Origin: Bacteroidaceae bacterium
Lineage (GTDB): Bacteria > Bacteroidota > Bacteroidia > Bacteroidales > Bacteroidaceae
DNA: 60,029 nucleotides
Reading direction: 5' to 3'
Assembly (NCBI GenBank): GCA_021443335.1
Contig: JABUUE010000002.1
Coordinates: 63,803 to 123,831, forward strand
A model generated the notes under the pieces. It did no database searches, had not been told where the DNA came from, and saw nothing but the letters and a program-made list of their open reading frames with translations. Below are positions 53,001 through 60,029 of this stretch, in pieces; within the stretch, counting starts at the first letter, position 1; each line of letters opens with the position of its first letter. The position numbers were made by a program, and so were the translations under genes.

Positions 53001-54967
53001 AACTTATTGTCACTGTTGATGTTAGCCAAAAGATTAGACTTTGCAAGCGACAGATTTGCTGAAACATTTTCTATGGTTTTACCGCCGTATTGAACGTTTC
53101 TTACAGTGGCATTTCCCTTCAAGTTTGTGGATGCGGAATAAATGTCAAAACCCTTGCCCGCAACAGAAGCGAGAGCAGTGAGTTGACCTATGCCCAACGA
53201 TGGCATAAAGTGGTTAACGGCTATCCTTTCTGCTTCAGCATCAACATCATAGGTCTTAGTGTCAGGATTAAAGAAACCTTTAAGTTTCAACACTCCCCCA
53301 CCCTCGTAAGCCATCACATCAAACATAAAACCTTGTTTCCCCAAGCCCACGCTGCCTTTGACAGCTATGTCACGCGGAATCTTGACTCCCGCTTTTGATA
53401 GCAGTTTCGGGTCGATGCAATCAACGAGAAAGCCTATGTTTGGCGAACTGAAATTAACAGAAAGCAGATTGGAGTTCGCTGCTTGCGTGAAAGACTTCAA
53501 CCCTAATTGCGGATAGAAATGCAGCGACTTTGTCGTAAAGGCAAGATGGTTAGGCACATCAATCTTCAGCTGTTCAAGAATAATGTCGCTGAAATCGCCG
53601 TTCACCATGATGGAAGCGATCAACGGAAGATTTTTCGGCAAGTTAAAGCCAGAGCCGGCAAGTGTCTTTTGGTCAATAAACTGTGTGATGAAATTCACAT
53701 TAGGACAGTTAAGCGTAGCATGAAGCGAGAGCTTCGGCAGTCGACTTCCCTTACTCATTGCTTGCGGATGAAGAAGTCCTTTTATTGAGCCATTAGCCTT
53801 GAGAGTCAAAGCGTTAGGATATGAAATAAGAAGATTGTCAACATTTATAGTATTGAGGTTTCCGCTTATTTCTGTGGCTATTTGCAATGGAGTGGAAGGT
53901 ATTTTACTCAATATTCCGTCAGGCAGATAATTCCTGAACAACAAGACATCTCCCTTGCCCACATCTGCCTTCAGGGCAAGACGGAAACGACCATTGTCGG
54001 CAGTTGCATTAAGTGATTTGAAATCCATATCTGCGTCGGCGGTTATCTTGGAGTAAGCTGTCTGCAAATCGCAGTTCTTCACATGCAAGGCAACAGAATC
54101 AGTAGCCACATTCGCGTGTAAACTCCTTACATTTACGCCATATTTGTTCTCCCTTAACGACGCATTTACTATGTTTGCCAACAAACCATTCTTGGAGTAG
54201 CTCACAGAGTCAAGTAAAACAGAGATTTTCTCCAAATCCACGAATGGCGGATAACAGAAAGCGCTGTTTCTTAGTTCAGCGTTGGCAAGCCCATAAAAGC
54301 CATCTCCTAAATTAAAAACACCTTTTTTTGCCTTGAAGTCATCGATGTCGGCAGCTAACTCATTGCCATTAAACTTTACAACACAATGAGACTTGCTAAT
54401 CTTCGCCTCCTCCAACAAAATCAGCCAGTCAACTTTTGTTTCTGTCGTGTCTTCGGGAACAGAATCGGCGAGACAGACAGTCACATCTGCTCCCGAAAGT
54501 GCCACCTTGTCAAGCCTCACAATGCTATTCTTCAGTTCAACGCCGTGCGAGGCAATTCGCAACGACTTGAACCTTCCCATCACTTGCACAGATTTGATTA
54601 AATCAACTGTGTTTATTTTGGCATAATCAAAGTCTAATGCGTCAACCATTACATTTCCGTCAAACAACGGCCGCAACTGAACATCAACATAGGCGGTATG
54701 AATGTCAGCGATAGTGTCTTTGTAGTTTGCGTCAAGGCTGTCTGGCCTTACCGCAGTCACTCCTTTCAGTTTCAGGTCAAGAGGGAAAGTCAGTCTCACC
54801 TCCTCTACCCCAACCTTCATTCCAGTCTCTTCTGAGGCATAGGCAGACACCTTGTCCACCGCCCATTTCTGAATAGGTGGACAATACAGCGCCAAAACAG
54901 CCAACAGCACCAACACTACTGGCAGCAAAATCAAACAAAGCAATATTCGTACGATTTTTTTGCTCAT
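50084..54967 (-). CDS. tamB: TamB/AsmA-like translocation and assembly protein
   Basis: 1627 residues. One N-terminal membrane helix (about 7-27, LLCLILLPVVLVLLAVLALY), a long repetitive beta-rich body typical of AsmA-like lipid-transfer bridges, and the C-terminal TamB domain (about 1200-1560): YNLAGGEMKYSLPVIPLKTF, NPRLNIAATE and MRGKLAVTMLTTGMYL. It probably spans the periplasm and moves phospholipids, or aids outer-membrane assembly. The last ~60 residues form a strand-like region with SYDWLDGTTQEIGAGFLW. It is 6 bases downstream of GH97 and likely co-transcribed. Confidence 0.92.
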   Translation of the reverse strand: MSKKIVRILLCLILLPVVLVLLAVLALYCPPIQKWAVDKVSAYASEETGMKVGVEEVRLTFPLDLKLKGVTAVRPDSLDANYKDTIADIHTAYVDVQLRPLFDGNVMVDALDFDYAKINTVDLIKSVQVMGRFKSLRIASHGVELKNSIVRLDKVALSGADVTVCLADSVPEDTTETKVDWLILLEEAKISKSHCVVKFNGNELAADIDDFKAKKGVFNLGDGFYGLANAELRNSAFCYPPFVDLEKISVLLDSVSYSKNGLLANIVNASLRENKYGVNVRSLHANVATDSVALHVKNCDLQTAYSKITADADMDFKSLNATADNGRFRLALKADVGKGDVLLFRNYLPDGILSKIPSTPLQIATEISGNLNTINVDNLLISYPNALTLKANGSIKGLLHPQAMSKGSRLPKLSLHATLNCPNVNFITQFIDQKTLAGSGFNLPKNLPLIASIMVNGDFSDIILEQLKIDVPNHLAFTTKSLHFYPQLGLKSFTQAANSNLLSVNFSSPNIGFLVDCIDPKLLSKAGVKIPRDIAVKGSVGLGKQGFMFDVMAYEGGGVLKLKGFFNPDTKTYDVDAEAERIAVNHFMPSLGIGQLTALASVAGKGFDIYSASTNLKGNATVRNVQYGGKTIENVSANLSLAKSNLLANINSDNKLVNGVLDLSANLSRKSLDCTLAGDISRVDFKEFDTKSENESKFSCGLRFNVDFVAKEGLSNIADNFRANGTFDHLFIESDTIYHPADVTFDVLSARDTTYAKIICGDFYCSLQAKGSCSSLLERIGKTAETIANDSQERVINIEKLWAGLPMASIDVKVGEHNPLSSFMKYKGLGYKDVDIHLTSEPLYGINGYANILGMDYESVMVDTIKLNMKSNETQCVFDGQVRNNKDNPQYVFNALFHGKMMEHGLQAYATINDSKDREGLSIGVDAEMIEKGLKLRILDDEGLVIGYQDFKVNSDNYIILGKHNRVSADMKMISSDGKGLAVYTMDDNTDALQDITLSVTKLNLQEILSAIPYAPDIRGVLEGDFHYIQDSEGFSVSSSSSISKLNYAGLDIGDFSSEFVYMPETDGGHHIDGILYMDDVEICDVIGSYNPSGEGAIDASVKMKEMPMHLANGFIPNHLFGLKGKGDGELEIKGTLAKPDVNGEIFLDSCHLYSVPYGIDMRFSNDPVRIANSHLLLENFEMYANNDNPLTIAGYLDFADLSDMFMDIRMKAENYGIIDSKENARSETYGKVFVDFYGTMKGHMRNLSMKGKLDVLSNTNVAYILRDSPLTTDNHLDELVKFVNVKDSISKLRVERPQLSGFKMDMTVSVTSGAQMMAYLNTNHSNYVDLSGDGQLRLTYNPTDQIKLTGRYNLAGGEMKYSLPVIPLKTFHIKNGSYIEFTGELLNPRLNIAATEINKAQVERGGTTRSVQFECGVVITKTLKDMGLEFTLEAPGDLETSADLATMDKEMRGKLAVTMLTTGMYLAEGNTGTFTMNSALTQFLQNEINNITGNALRSLDLSIGVDNSTDSQGKLHSDYSFKFAKRFFNNRLKVSIGGKVSTGGNVDYNQSNSIFDNVELEYRLDSEGRKYLNLYYNNNSYDWLDGTTQEIGAGFLWRKTAYTFVELFRATKTERKDSTKVIKSSK

Positions 54968-54973
54968 ACCTTT

Positions 54974-56962
54974 CTAAAGGTGGTTTTTGTATATCACCAC
55001 TCCTCCCATTTTCTGCAGAGTAACCTTTAGATTGCCTTTTTTGTCAACCTTTACGGTCTTCATCCGAGGAGTAAGGAAGGCGTCGGGATTTTTCTTGTCA
55101 GGTTCCTGGTCATAGTAGCAGGTCACCTCTTGTCCGGCAAACATCGGGAGGTTAAGTGTCAAAGTCTTAGTTGTGTTTTCGCCATTCAGTCCAGCCACAA
55201 ACCATTTGTCGCCGTTACGCCTTGCCATCACCGCGTATTTTGAAGGATAGCCGTCAATGAAAACAGTCTCGTCCCAAGTGGTAGGCACAGCCTTGAAGAA
55301 GTCGAGCTGGAACGGCTGCAGTTCTTCGAGATTGCTCTTCTGTAAGCAGATGCACTGAATGCTGCTTTGGTTCACAATCGCTGAAGCCATCTCAAAAGTG
55401 TCCGACGTGTATCGACGATGACGACTCTTGTTATCCTTGCTGATATAGTGGTTCATCATGCTGCCACCCCAGTCCATGCTTGCCACAGCATTACGACAGA
55501 AAGGATGAATAGTAAGTTCAAAACCCTCAGTTTTTGCGTGTCCTTCAGAGAAATACACATTTTCTGACGCGAGCACTGCTTCGCACGCCACAAAGTTAGG
55601 ATACATCACCTCCCAGCCTCTTGGCAAAGTGCAACCGTGGAAAATTACCTGCAGTCCGTGTCTGTTGGCATCGCTAAGTATGTCTTCATACTGCTGCAAG
55701 GTAGTCTGCTTATCGCCCGCAAAGAAATCAACTTTTATTCCCTTAACGCCAATCTTCTCAAGCCACGTCATCTCCTTTTCGCGCTGGATGGAAGTCTGCA
55801 TGCAGTTGCGTGGAGTCTGCGGTGCGTCGTTTGCATAGCCGTTGCTGTTGTACCACAACATCAGACTCACACCCTTTGACTGCGCATATTTACTCAGTTC
55901 CTCAATCTTTTTACGTCCTATACGCTGGTCCCACCAATTGTCAACAAGGCAATATTCAAATCCCATTGCAGCCGCCACGTCGATGAACTCCTTTTGGTCA
56001 TCGTAGTTTATGCTGTTGTCTTGCCACAGCAGCCAGCTCCAAGTGTAGCGCCCTGGCTTGTAGTCCTGGTGAGGCTCGTACATTGGTTCCACAACATCAT
56101 AAGTAATGGTTGTCTCAGCTATAGGTTTCAAGCCACTGCCAACGGTTATTGTGCGCCATGGAGTAGAACCAGGCAGAGACATTGCCGGTGTAGAAGCGCC
56201 AAGTCCGTGAAACTCTGTCGGGTCAGGATAAGCCACCGTGTAGCCCGTTTGCTCGTCATAGTCGCTGATATGGCTGCCGCAGTAGTTGCTGCCAACGCCT
56301 GTTTCACTCAGCAACACCCAGCCGTCATTGCCTATATGGAAAAGGCAGGGATAAGTGTAACCCTTGCCAAATTGCGACTTCTCCGTCATAGGAGCGTCAG
56401 CCTTATACTCCTCCTCATAGCTTGGCTTGGTACTCATCCAGCCGTAGTGGTCACCGCTCGTTTGCGGACAAATGAAGGTTGTCGTTTGCGCGGGAAACTT
56501 GAATGAGCTCACCTCGCTCTTAATTGTTGTGCGGCGAGGAACATCGTCAACTATGTTGTCCGTGCCTTTCAGATGATAGCGGTAAGCTATGTTGTTGTTG
56601 CTCACGTGCATCTCCACAACCATAGTGCGCTCTGCCGACTCAGCCTTCACCTCAATCATCGCGACATTTGCCATATAAAGTTTCGACGACATCTTCGTCG
56701 TGCGCATCTTATAATTCCTTTCAACCTTCCTTTCTTTCCAATTCACTATCGTCAACCCCTTTGAGTAGTCGCCAATGTCAGTTACAAGACCGAGCAACGA
56801 CGGCTCAAGCATAACCTTCCCGTCGTAGGTCACGGCATAAGTCAGTCGCCCGCCATTATTGTCTATTGTAACTACCGTATTCCCGTCCGGAGAAGCCAGC
56901 TCGTAAGCGTGAATGTTGCAAAAAGCAAACAAGGATAATAGTAAAGTGACGATGTTTTTCAT
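54974..56962 (-). CDS. GH97 glycoside hydrolase, retaining type (alpha-galactosidase-like)
   Basis: 662 residues. Signal MKNIVTLLLSLFAFCNIHA, N-terminal beta-sandwich (about 20-285) and TIM barrel (about 290-555), then a C-terminal beta domain. IKVDFFAGDKQ places an aspartate (D412) where retaining GH97 enzymes have their nucleophile. ACEAVLASEN (E461) is the likely acid/base region. Inverting SusB-type enzymes use glutamates instead, so an alpha-galactosidase-like activity is inferred. Calcium-linked residues are likely but were not traced. Its start is 17 bases from the feoAB stop, so it may be transcribed with feoAB. Confidence 0.9.
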   Translation of the reverse strand: MKNIVTLLLSLFAFCNIHAYELASPDGNTVVTIDNNGGRLTYAVTYDGKVMLEPSLLGLVTDIGDYSKGLTIVNWKERKVERNYKMRTTKMSSKLYMANVAMIEVKAESAERTMVVEMHVSNNNIAYRYHLKGTDNIVDDVPRRTTIKSEVSSFKFPAQTTTFICPQTSGDHYGWMSTKPSYEEEYKADAPMTEKSQFGKGYTYPCLFHIGNDGWVLLSETGVGSNYCGSHISDYDEQTGYTVAYPDPTEFHGLGASTPAMSLPGSTPWRTITVGSGLKPIAETTITYDVVEPMYEPHQDYKPGRYTWSWLLWQDNSINYDDQKEFIDVAAAMGFEYCLVDNWWDQRIGRKKIEELSKYAQSKGVSLMLWYNSNGYANDAPQTPRNCMQTSIQREKEMTWLEKIGVKGIKVDFFAGDKQTTLQQYEDILSDANRHGLQVIFHGCTLPRGWEVMYPNFVACEAVLASENVYFSEGHAKTEGFELTIHPFCRNAVASMDWGGSMMNHYISKDNKSRHRRYTSDTFEMASAIVNQSSIQCICLQKSNLEELQPFQLDFFKAVPTTWDETVFIDGYPSKYAVMARRNGDKWFVAGLNGENTTKTLTLNLPMFAGQEVTCYYDQEPDKKNPDAFLTPRMKTVKVDKKGNLKVTLQKMGGVVIYKNHL

Positions 56963-56978
56963 ATTTTATCGCTAATCT

Positions 56979-59333
56979 TTAAAAAATAATCACTAATAAT
57001 ATTTTCACTATCGCCGACACCACCCACGCTATTAGCGTTGTGTAAGCCGCGGCAAAAGCTGCCCAGCGCCACGAACCTGTCTCTGACTTTATCGCCGACA
57101 AGGTTGCAATGCAGGGGAAGTAAAGCAGTACAAAGACGAGGTAGGCGAAAGCGGTCAGAGAGTCTAATTCCTTCACATTTAGCACTCCCATCGACGACGC
57201 CGTTATCTCCTTTGCGCTCACTCCAGCTATCAGGCTTACGTCCAGTTTCCAGTCGAAACCTTGCGGCGCAAACAGCGGTTCCATCGCCTTGCCTATAACT
57301 CCTAAGCAACTCTGCTCCTGCTGCTCCTGGACAGATAGTTCCGGCTGATGTGGGAAATAACTCAAAGCCCAGACTATCAGTGAGCCTACAAGAATTATAC
57401 CGCCCATCTTCTTCAGATATTGCTTGCATTTGTCCCAGGCGTGGCGCGCTGTTGCCTTCACTGTTGGCATTCTGTATGGCGGAAGTTCCATCACGAAAGG
57501 AACATCCTCGCCCGGGAAAAGATATTTGCTGAACAGACGACTTACAATCACCGCTACCATTATGCCTATGACATACAGCAGTATCATGATTATCGACTGA
57601 TATTCAACAGCAAAGAATGCTCCCGTCACCATAATATAGATTGGCAACCTTGCCGAGCAACTCATAAATGGAATAACCATCATCGTTATCAGTCGCGAGC
57701 GGCGGCTTTCTATTGTTCGTGTAGCCATCACCGCCGGCACGTTGCAACCAAACCCCATAATCAGCGGTATGAACGATTTGCCGTGAAGTCCCATTTTGTG
57801 CATCAGCTTGTCCATTATAAACGCGGCGCGAGCCATGTAGCCCGAGTCTTCCATAAACGAGATGAAGATGTAGAGAATGAGTATCTGTGGAAGGAATACT
57901 ATCACAGCTCCTACACCGGCAATGGCGCCGTCAACAATCATGTCACGCAACATACCGTCGGGCAATACACCACTAACCCATGCCGACAAACATTCCACGC
58001 CAGTCTCTATCCACCTCATTGGAAACTGCCCAACGAAGAATGTCATGTGGAACATCACAAAAAGCAGGAAGAAAAAAAGCGGATAACCCACATAGCGGTT
58101 AGTCATTACTGCGTCAAGCACATGTGTCAGCTGATAAGTGTCGGTCCTTGCTCCCTCCTCGTTGCCAGCCTCTCTAAGTGCACCGTGGATAATGCCGTAT
58201 TTCGCGTTCATGATGGCAGTCTCCGAATCCTCCTTCGTTTCCATCTTTATTATCTCTGCCTCCCTGTCGCGAGCCTTCATAATGTCGCTTGCGTTGGGCA
58301 GCGATGCCAATGTCTGCTCAATGTCCTTGTCGTTCTCAAGAAGTTTGATGGCGAGGTAGCGTGTAGAGAAACGATAGCGCAGTTCCGTGTTCTTCTGTAG
58401 CTCTACCTGAATCCGCTCTATGCCGCGTTCTATGTATTTGCCGTGATTTAGATGGATATGTCTGTGCGTGCTCGTCGTACGCTGTTTCTTGCCCTCGTAA
58501 ATTCGTATTACGGCAGCGAAAAGTTCCTCCACGCCCTGACCCGTGCGAAAGACTGTTGGAACAAGCGGAATGCCGAACAAACCGCCGAGCGTCTCCGCGT
58601 CAAGACTGTCGCCGCGCGCCTCAAACTCGTCAAACATGTTCAGCGCGCTGACAATGCGGAGGTTCATGTCAACAAGCTGTGTGGTGAGATAGAGGTTGCG
58701 CTCTATGTTCGAAACGTCAATCACATTGATTATTACATCGGGCATCCTCTCAACAATCTCTTTTCTTACATAAAGTTCCTCAGGGCTGTAAGCCGACAAC
58801 GAGTAAGTGCCGGGCAAGTCAACAATATTAAAGCTATAACCCTTGAACTCCGCTCTGCCCTCTTTCGCATCCACAGTTACGCCACTGTAATTACCTACTC
58901 TCTCATGAGAGCCAGAGGCAAAGTTGAAGAGAGAGGTTTTGCCACAGTTTGGATTGCCTACCAACGCCACATTTATCGTTCGGCTTTGTCGCATCGCCTC
59001 GCGCCTTAGTTCACGATTGTCGTCAAGGGCTGAGGATGGCTGACCAGTACCCTCGTCATTGCTCTCCAATGCTACAGGACCGTCGGTGCAGTCCTCCGCC
59101 ACCCCCCTTCTGTCAGCTACAATCTCTATCTGCGACGCTTCCGCGCGACGAAGGCTTATCTCGTAGCCCATGATTCTGTATTTCACGGGGTCTTGCAGCG
59201 GAGCATTAAGAAGCACAGTCACCTTCTTGCCACGAATGAAGCCCATCTCCACAATACGTTTGCGGAAACCACCATGGCCCAACACCTTAACGATGTAGCC
59301 CGATTCGCCGTTCTTCAGTTCTGACAATTTCAT
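56979..59333 (-). CDS. feoB: Ferrous iron transporter, FeoA-FeoB fusion
   Basis: 784 residues from ATG 59333 (MKLSELKNGESGYIVKVLG); the longer frame (59384) starts upstream of the promoter. Residues 1-~72 are a FeoA SH3-like domain. After a linker the FeoB G domain begins: VALVGNPNCGKTSLFN (G1), VDLPGTYSLSAYS (G3) and LNMFDEFEARG (G4). The membrane part has two Gate domains, including MGFGCNVPAVMATRTIESRRSR and ISLIAGVSAKEIT-like SLIAGVSAKEITASS. The fusion is standard in Bacteroidetes. It imports Fe(II) under anoxia. Confidence 0.95.
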   Translation of the reverse strand: MKLSELKNGESGYIVKVLGHGGFRKRIVEMGFIRGKKVTVLLNAPLQDPVKYRIMGYEISLRRAEASQIEIVADRRGVAEDCTDGPVALESNDEGTGQPSSALDDNRELRREAMRQSRTINVALVGNPNCGKTSLFNFASGSHERVGNYSGVTVDAKEGRAEFKGYSFNIVDLPGTYSLSAYSPEELYVRKEIVERMPDVIINVIDVSNIERNLYLTTQLVDMNLRIVSALNMFDEFEARGDSLDAETLGGLFGIPLVPTVFRTGQGVEELFAAVIRIYEGKKQRTTSTHRHIHLNHGKYIERGIERIQVELQKNTELRYRFSTRYLAIKLLENDKDIEQTLASLPNASDIMKARDREAEIIKMETKEDSETAIMNAKYGIIHGALREAGNEEGARTDTYQLTHVLDAVMTNRYVGYPLFFFLLFVMFHMTFFVGQFPMRWIETGVECLSAWVSGVLPDGMLRDMIVDGAIAGVGAVIVFLPQILILYIFISFMEDSGYMARAAFIMDKLMHKMGLHGKSFIPLIMGFGCNVPAVMATRTIESRRSRLITMMVIPFMSCSARLPIYIMVTGAFFAVEYQSIIMILLYVIGIMVAVIVSRLFSKYLFPGEDVPFVMELPPYRMPTVKATARHAWDKCKQYLKKMGGIILVGSLIVWALSYFPHQPELSVQEQQEQSCLGVIGKAMEPLFAPQGFDWKLDVSLIAGVSAKEITASSMGVLNVKELDSLTAFAYLVFVLLYFPCIATLSAIKSETGSWRWAAFAAAYTTLIAWVVSAIVKILLVIIF

Positions 59334-59354
59334 GTTCTTCGTCTTTTTGCGCGA

Positions 59355-59385
59355 CAAATTTACCGCTATTTTTTGAAAATTCAAA
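59355..59385 (-). promoter_or_regulatory. Promoter of feoAB
   Basis: TTTG (59385-59382), a 19-base spacer and TAAATTTG (59362-59355) on the minus strand. The ATG lies 21 bases past the box, giving a short leader. Confidence 0.82.
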
Positions 59386-59506
59386 ATAATAACGCCAAAA
59401 ATTACAACATGAACAGATATGTGAGTCCTCGTAACCCACCTTAACTCAATAGCTCATTAGAACGTCTATGGATTTATGACTGATTATTTATCACCGCAAG
59501 TGTCTT

Positions 59507-59572
59507 AGAGTATCGCCGAAACTCGTGAGCTTTGTCGCCGATACTCGATGTGAGTTTCGCCGATACTCTTGA
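59507..59572. repeat. 22-bp tandem array 3 (three units, inverted relative to array 1)
   Basis: Units start at 59507, 59529 and 59551. The reverse complement of unit 2 contains CATCGAGTATCGGCGA, identical to 16 bases of array 1. Cores here read GAGTATCGCCGAAACTC and GAGTTTCGCCGATACTC. Confidence 0.9.
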
Positions 59573-59663
59573 ACTGTTGCTTGGAAACATTATTTATACA
59601 ATTCCGGCGGCAAAGATGTGATTATTATTTTTTTCAGAAAACAAAAGATGCGAGTAGATTTTC

Positions 59664-59834
59664 CTTACTTACATACTTACTTACACATATCGGATTTACG
59701 TCACATATTGTCGCCCGAAACTTAAGTATTATATTATTATATAAAAGTTTATATAATAATATAATACTGAGGAGTAAAAGTGGAGTTAAAGTGACATTAC
59801 CTTAAAGAAATCTGTAAGTAAATATGTAAGTAAG
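59664..59834. repeat. Concentric nested inverted repeats
   Basis: Outer arms of 22 bases at 59664-59685 and 59813-59834 (CTTACTTACATA words, one mismatch). Inner perfect 21-base AT-only arms (one G/C pair at the base) at 59725-59745 and 59748-59768 with a two-base loop. A smaller GTCAC/GTGAC pair lies between (59700-59704 and 59791-59795). Confidence 0.92.
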
Positions 59835-59943
59835 CATTTGTTTTTTTAAAAAAATATACCTTTCAACCAACTGACAAACAAAACCTTACAACAAATCCGC
59901 AGCGAAATCCTCTAAAACCTTCACGCATTTCGGCAAAACTCCG

Positions 59944-59951
59944 TAACTTTG
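59944..59951 (+). promoter_or_regulatory. Promoter -7 box reading off the right edge
   Basis: TAACTTTG followed by CACTCAC. It would place 22-bp array 4 at the very start of the transcript of a gene outside the window. No good -33 TTTG is seen. Confidence 0.5.
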
Positions 59952-59958
59952 CACTCAC

Positions 59959-60029
59959 AAAGCGACTCGGAAATCATAGCAAAGCGACTCAAAAATCATA
60001 GCAAAGCGACTCAAAAATCATAGCAAAGC
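59959..60029. repeat. 22-bp tandem array 4 (continues past the edge)
   Basis: Three units (59959, 59981, 60003) and a partial fourth, core AAAGCGACTCAAAAATCATA; the first unit has GG for AA at two positions. Same period as arrays 1-3 but different sequence, sharing only the CGACTC/CACTC-like words. Confidence 0.9.

Larger units (their letters stand above)
59386..60029. other. Gene-free right edge
   Basis: No convincing gene. It holds the upstream region of feoAB, 22-bp array 3, a concentric nested inverted repeat, a plus-strand promoter and 22-bp array 4. Short open frames here do not look coding. Confidence 0.75.

Noticed and set aside
57420..58400. Plus-strand open frame of 326 codons
   Set aside because: It lies wholly opposite feoB, has no domain and is rich in His/Arg/Tyr as expected from an antisense frame.
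59569..59805. Open frame of 78 codons at the right edge
   Set aside because: It crosses the nested inverted repeat, has low-complexity I/L/Y-rich composition and no recognisable domain or promoter.

Overview
The window comes from a Bacteroidales bacterium, most likely a gut or rumen Prevotella-type organism (Prevotella/Xylanibacter/Segatella). The evidence is threefold. Promoters carry the Bacteroidetes -7 box TAnnTTTG, often with TTTG 19-20 bases upstream. Several genes belong to Bacteroidetes-typical families: a FeoA-FeoB fusion, GH97, DUF5112/5113-type sensor kinase halves and glycine-lipid acyltransferases. The third is a GH10 xylanase-feruloyl esterase fusion like the one known from Prevotella ruminicola. 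I found no tRNA, rRNA, CRISPR array or prophage.

Layout. 1-727 is the edge of an insertion sequence, followed by a small zinc-ribbon gene. 1275-6958 holds gpmI, then folP-cdaA, a stand-alone MetH-type reactivation domain, lemA and an htpX-like protease. 7163-9433 is the xylanase/feruloyl esterase. 9722-20129 is a minus-strand block: an H1-like winged-helix protein, yebC, pheT, an OmpA-type porin, GH53 galactanase, TIGR02757, queC, pepD and a flippase-like membrane protein. 20444-31904 continues on the minus strand: fba, glycine-lipid acyltransferases, a CorC-type protein, lptC, an outer-membrane protein, coaX, dnaB, ispE, rsmA and a GHL10 hydrolase. 32263-41393 holds reverse rubrerythrin, a His-rich COG0523 GTPase, kdgK and kdgA, a double sensor-kinase protein, recQ and a small lipoprotein. 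41571-50083 holds a PL11 rhamnogalacturonan lyase, an aminotransferase, an orphan Wza-type exporter, glmS and phoH. 50084-59333 holds tamB, GH97 and feoAB. The right edge is a repeat-rich noncoding stretch.

Together the genes describe a plant cell-wall degrader. The GH10-CE1 enzyme attacks feruloylated arabinoxylan, GH53 attacks pectic galactan, PL11 attacks the rhamnogalacturonan backbone, and KdgK plus KdgA feed keto-deoxy-gluconate from uronic acids into glycolysis. The rest is envelope building (LptC, TamB, glycine lipids, OmpA), translation and replication housekeeping, and metal and oxygen handling (FeoAB, COG0523, reverse rubrerythrin).

The least explained part is noncoding. Four intergenic arrays are built of 22-bp tandem units. 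Three of them share a near-palindromic core, GAGTATCGGCGAAACTC and variants, and occur in both orientations. A concentric nested inverted repeat lies at 59664-59834, a promoter is duplicated inside a perfect 50-bp direct repeat at 20139-20264, and an 88-bp tandem duplication bracketed by 13-bp inverted repeats lies at 35641-35845. Several promoters sit so close to the best start codon that the mRNAs should be nearly leaderless.
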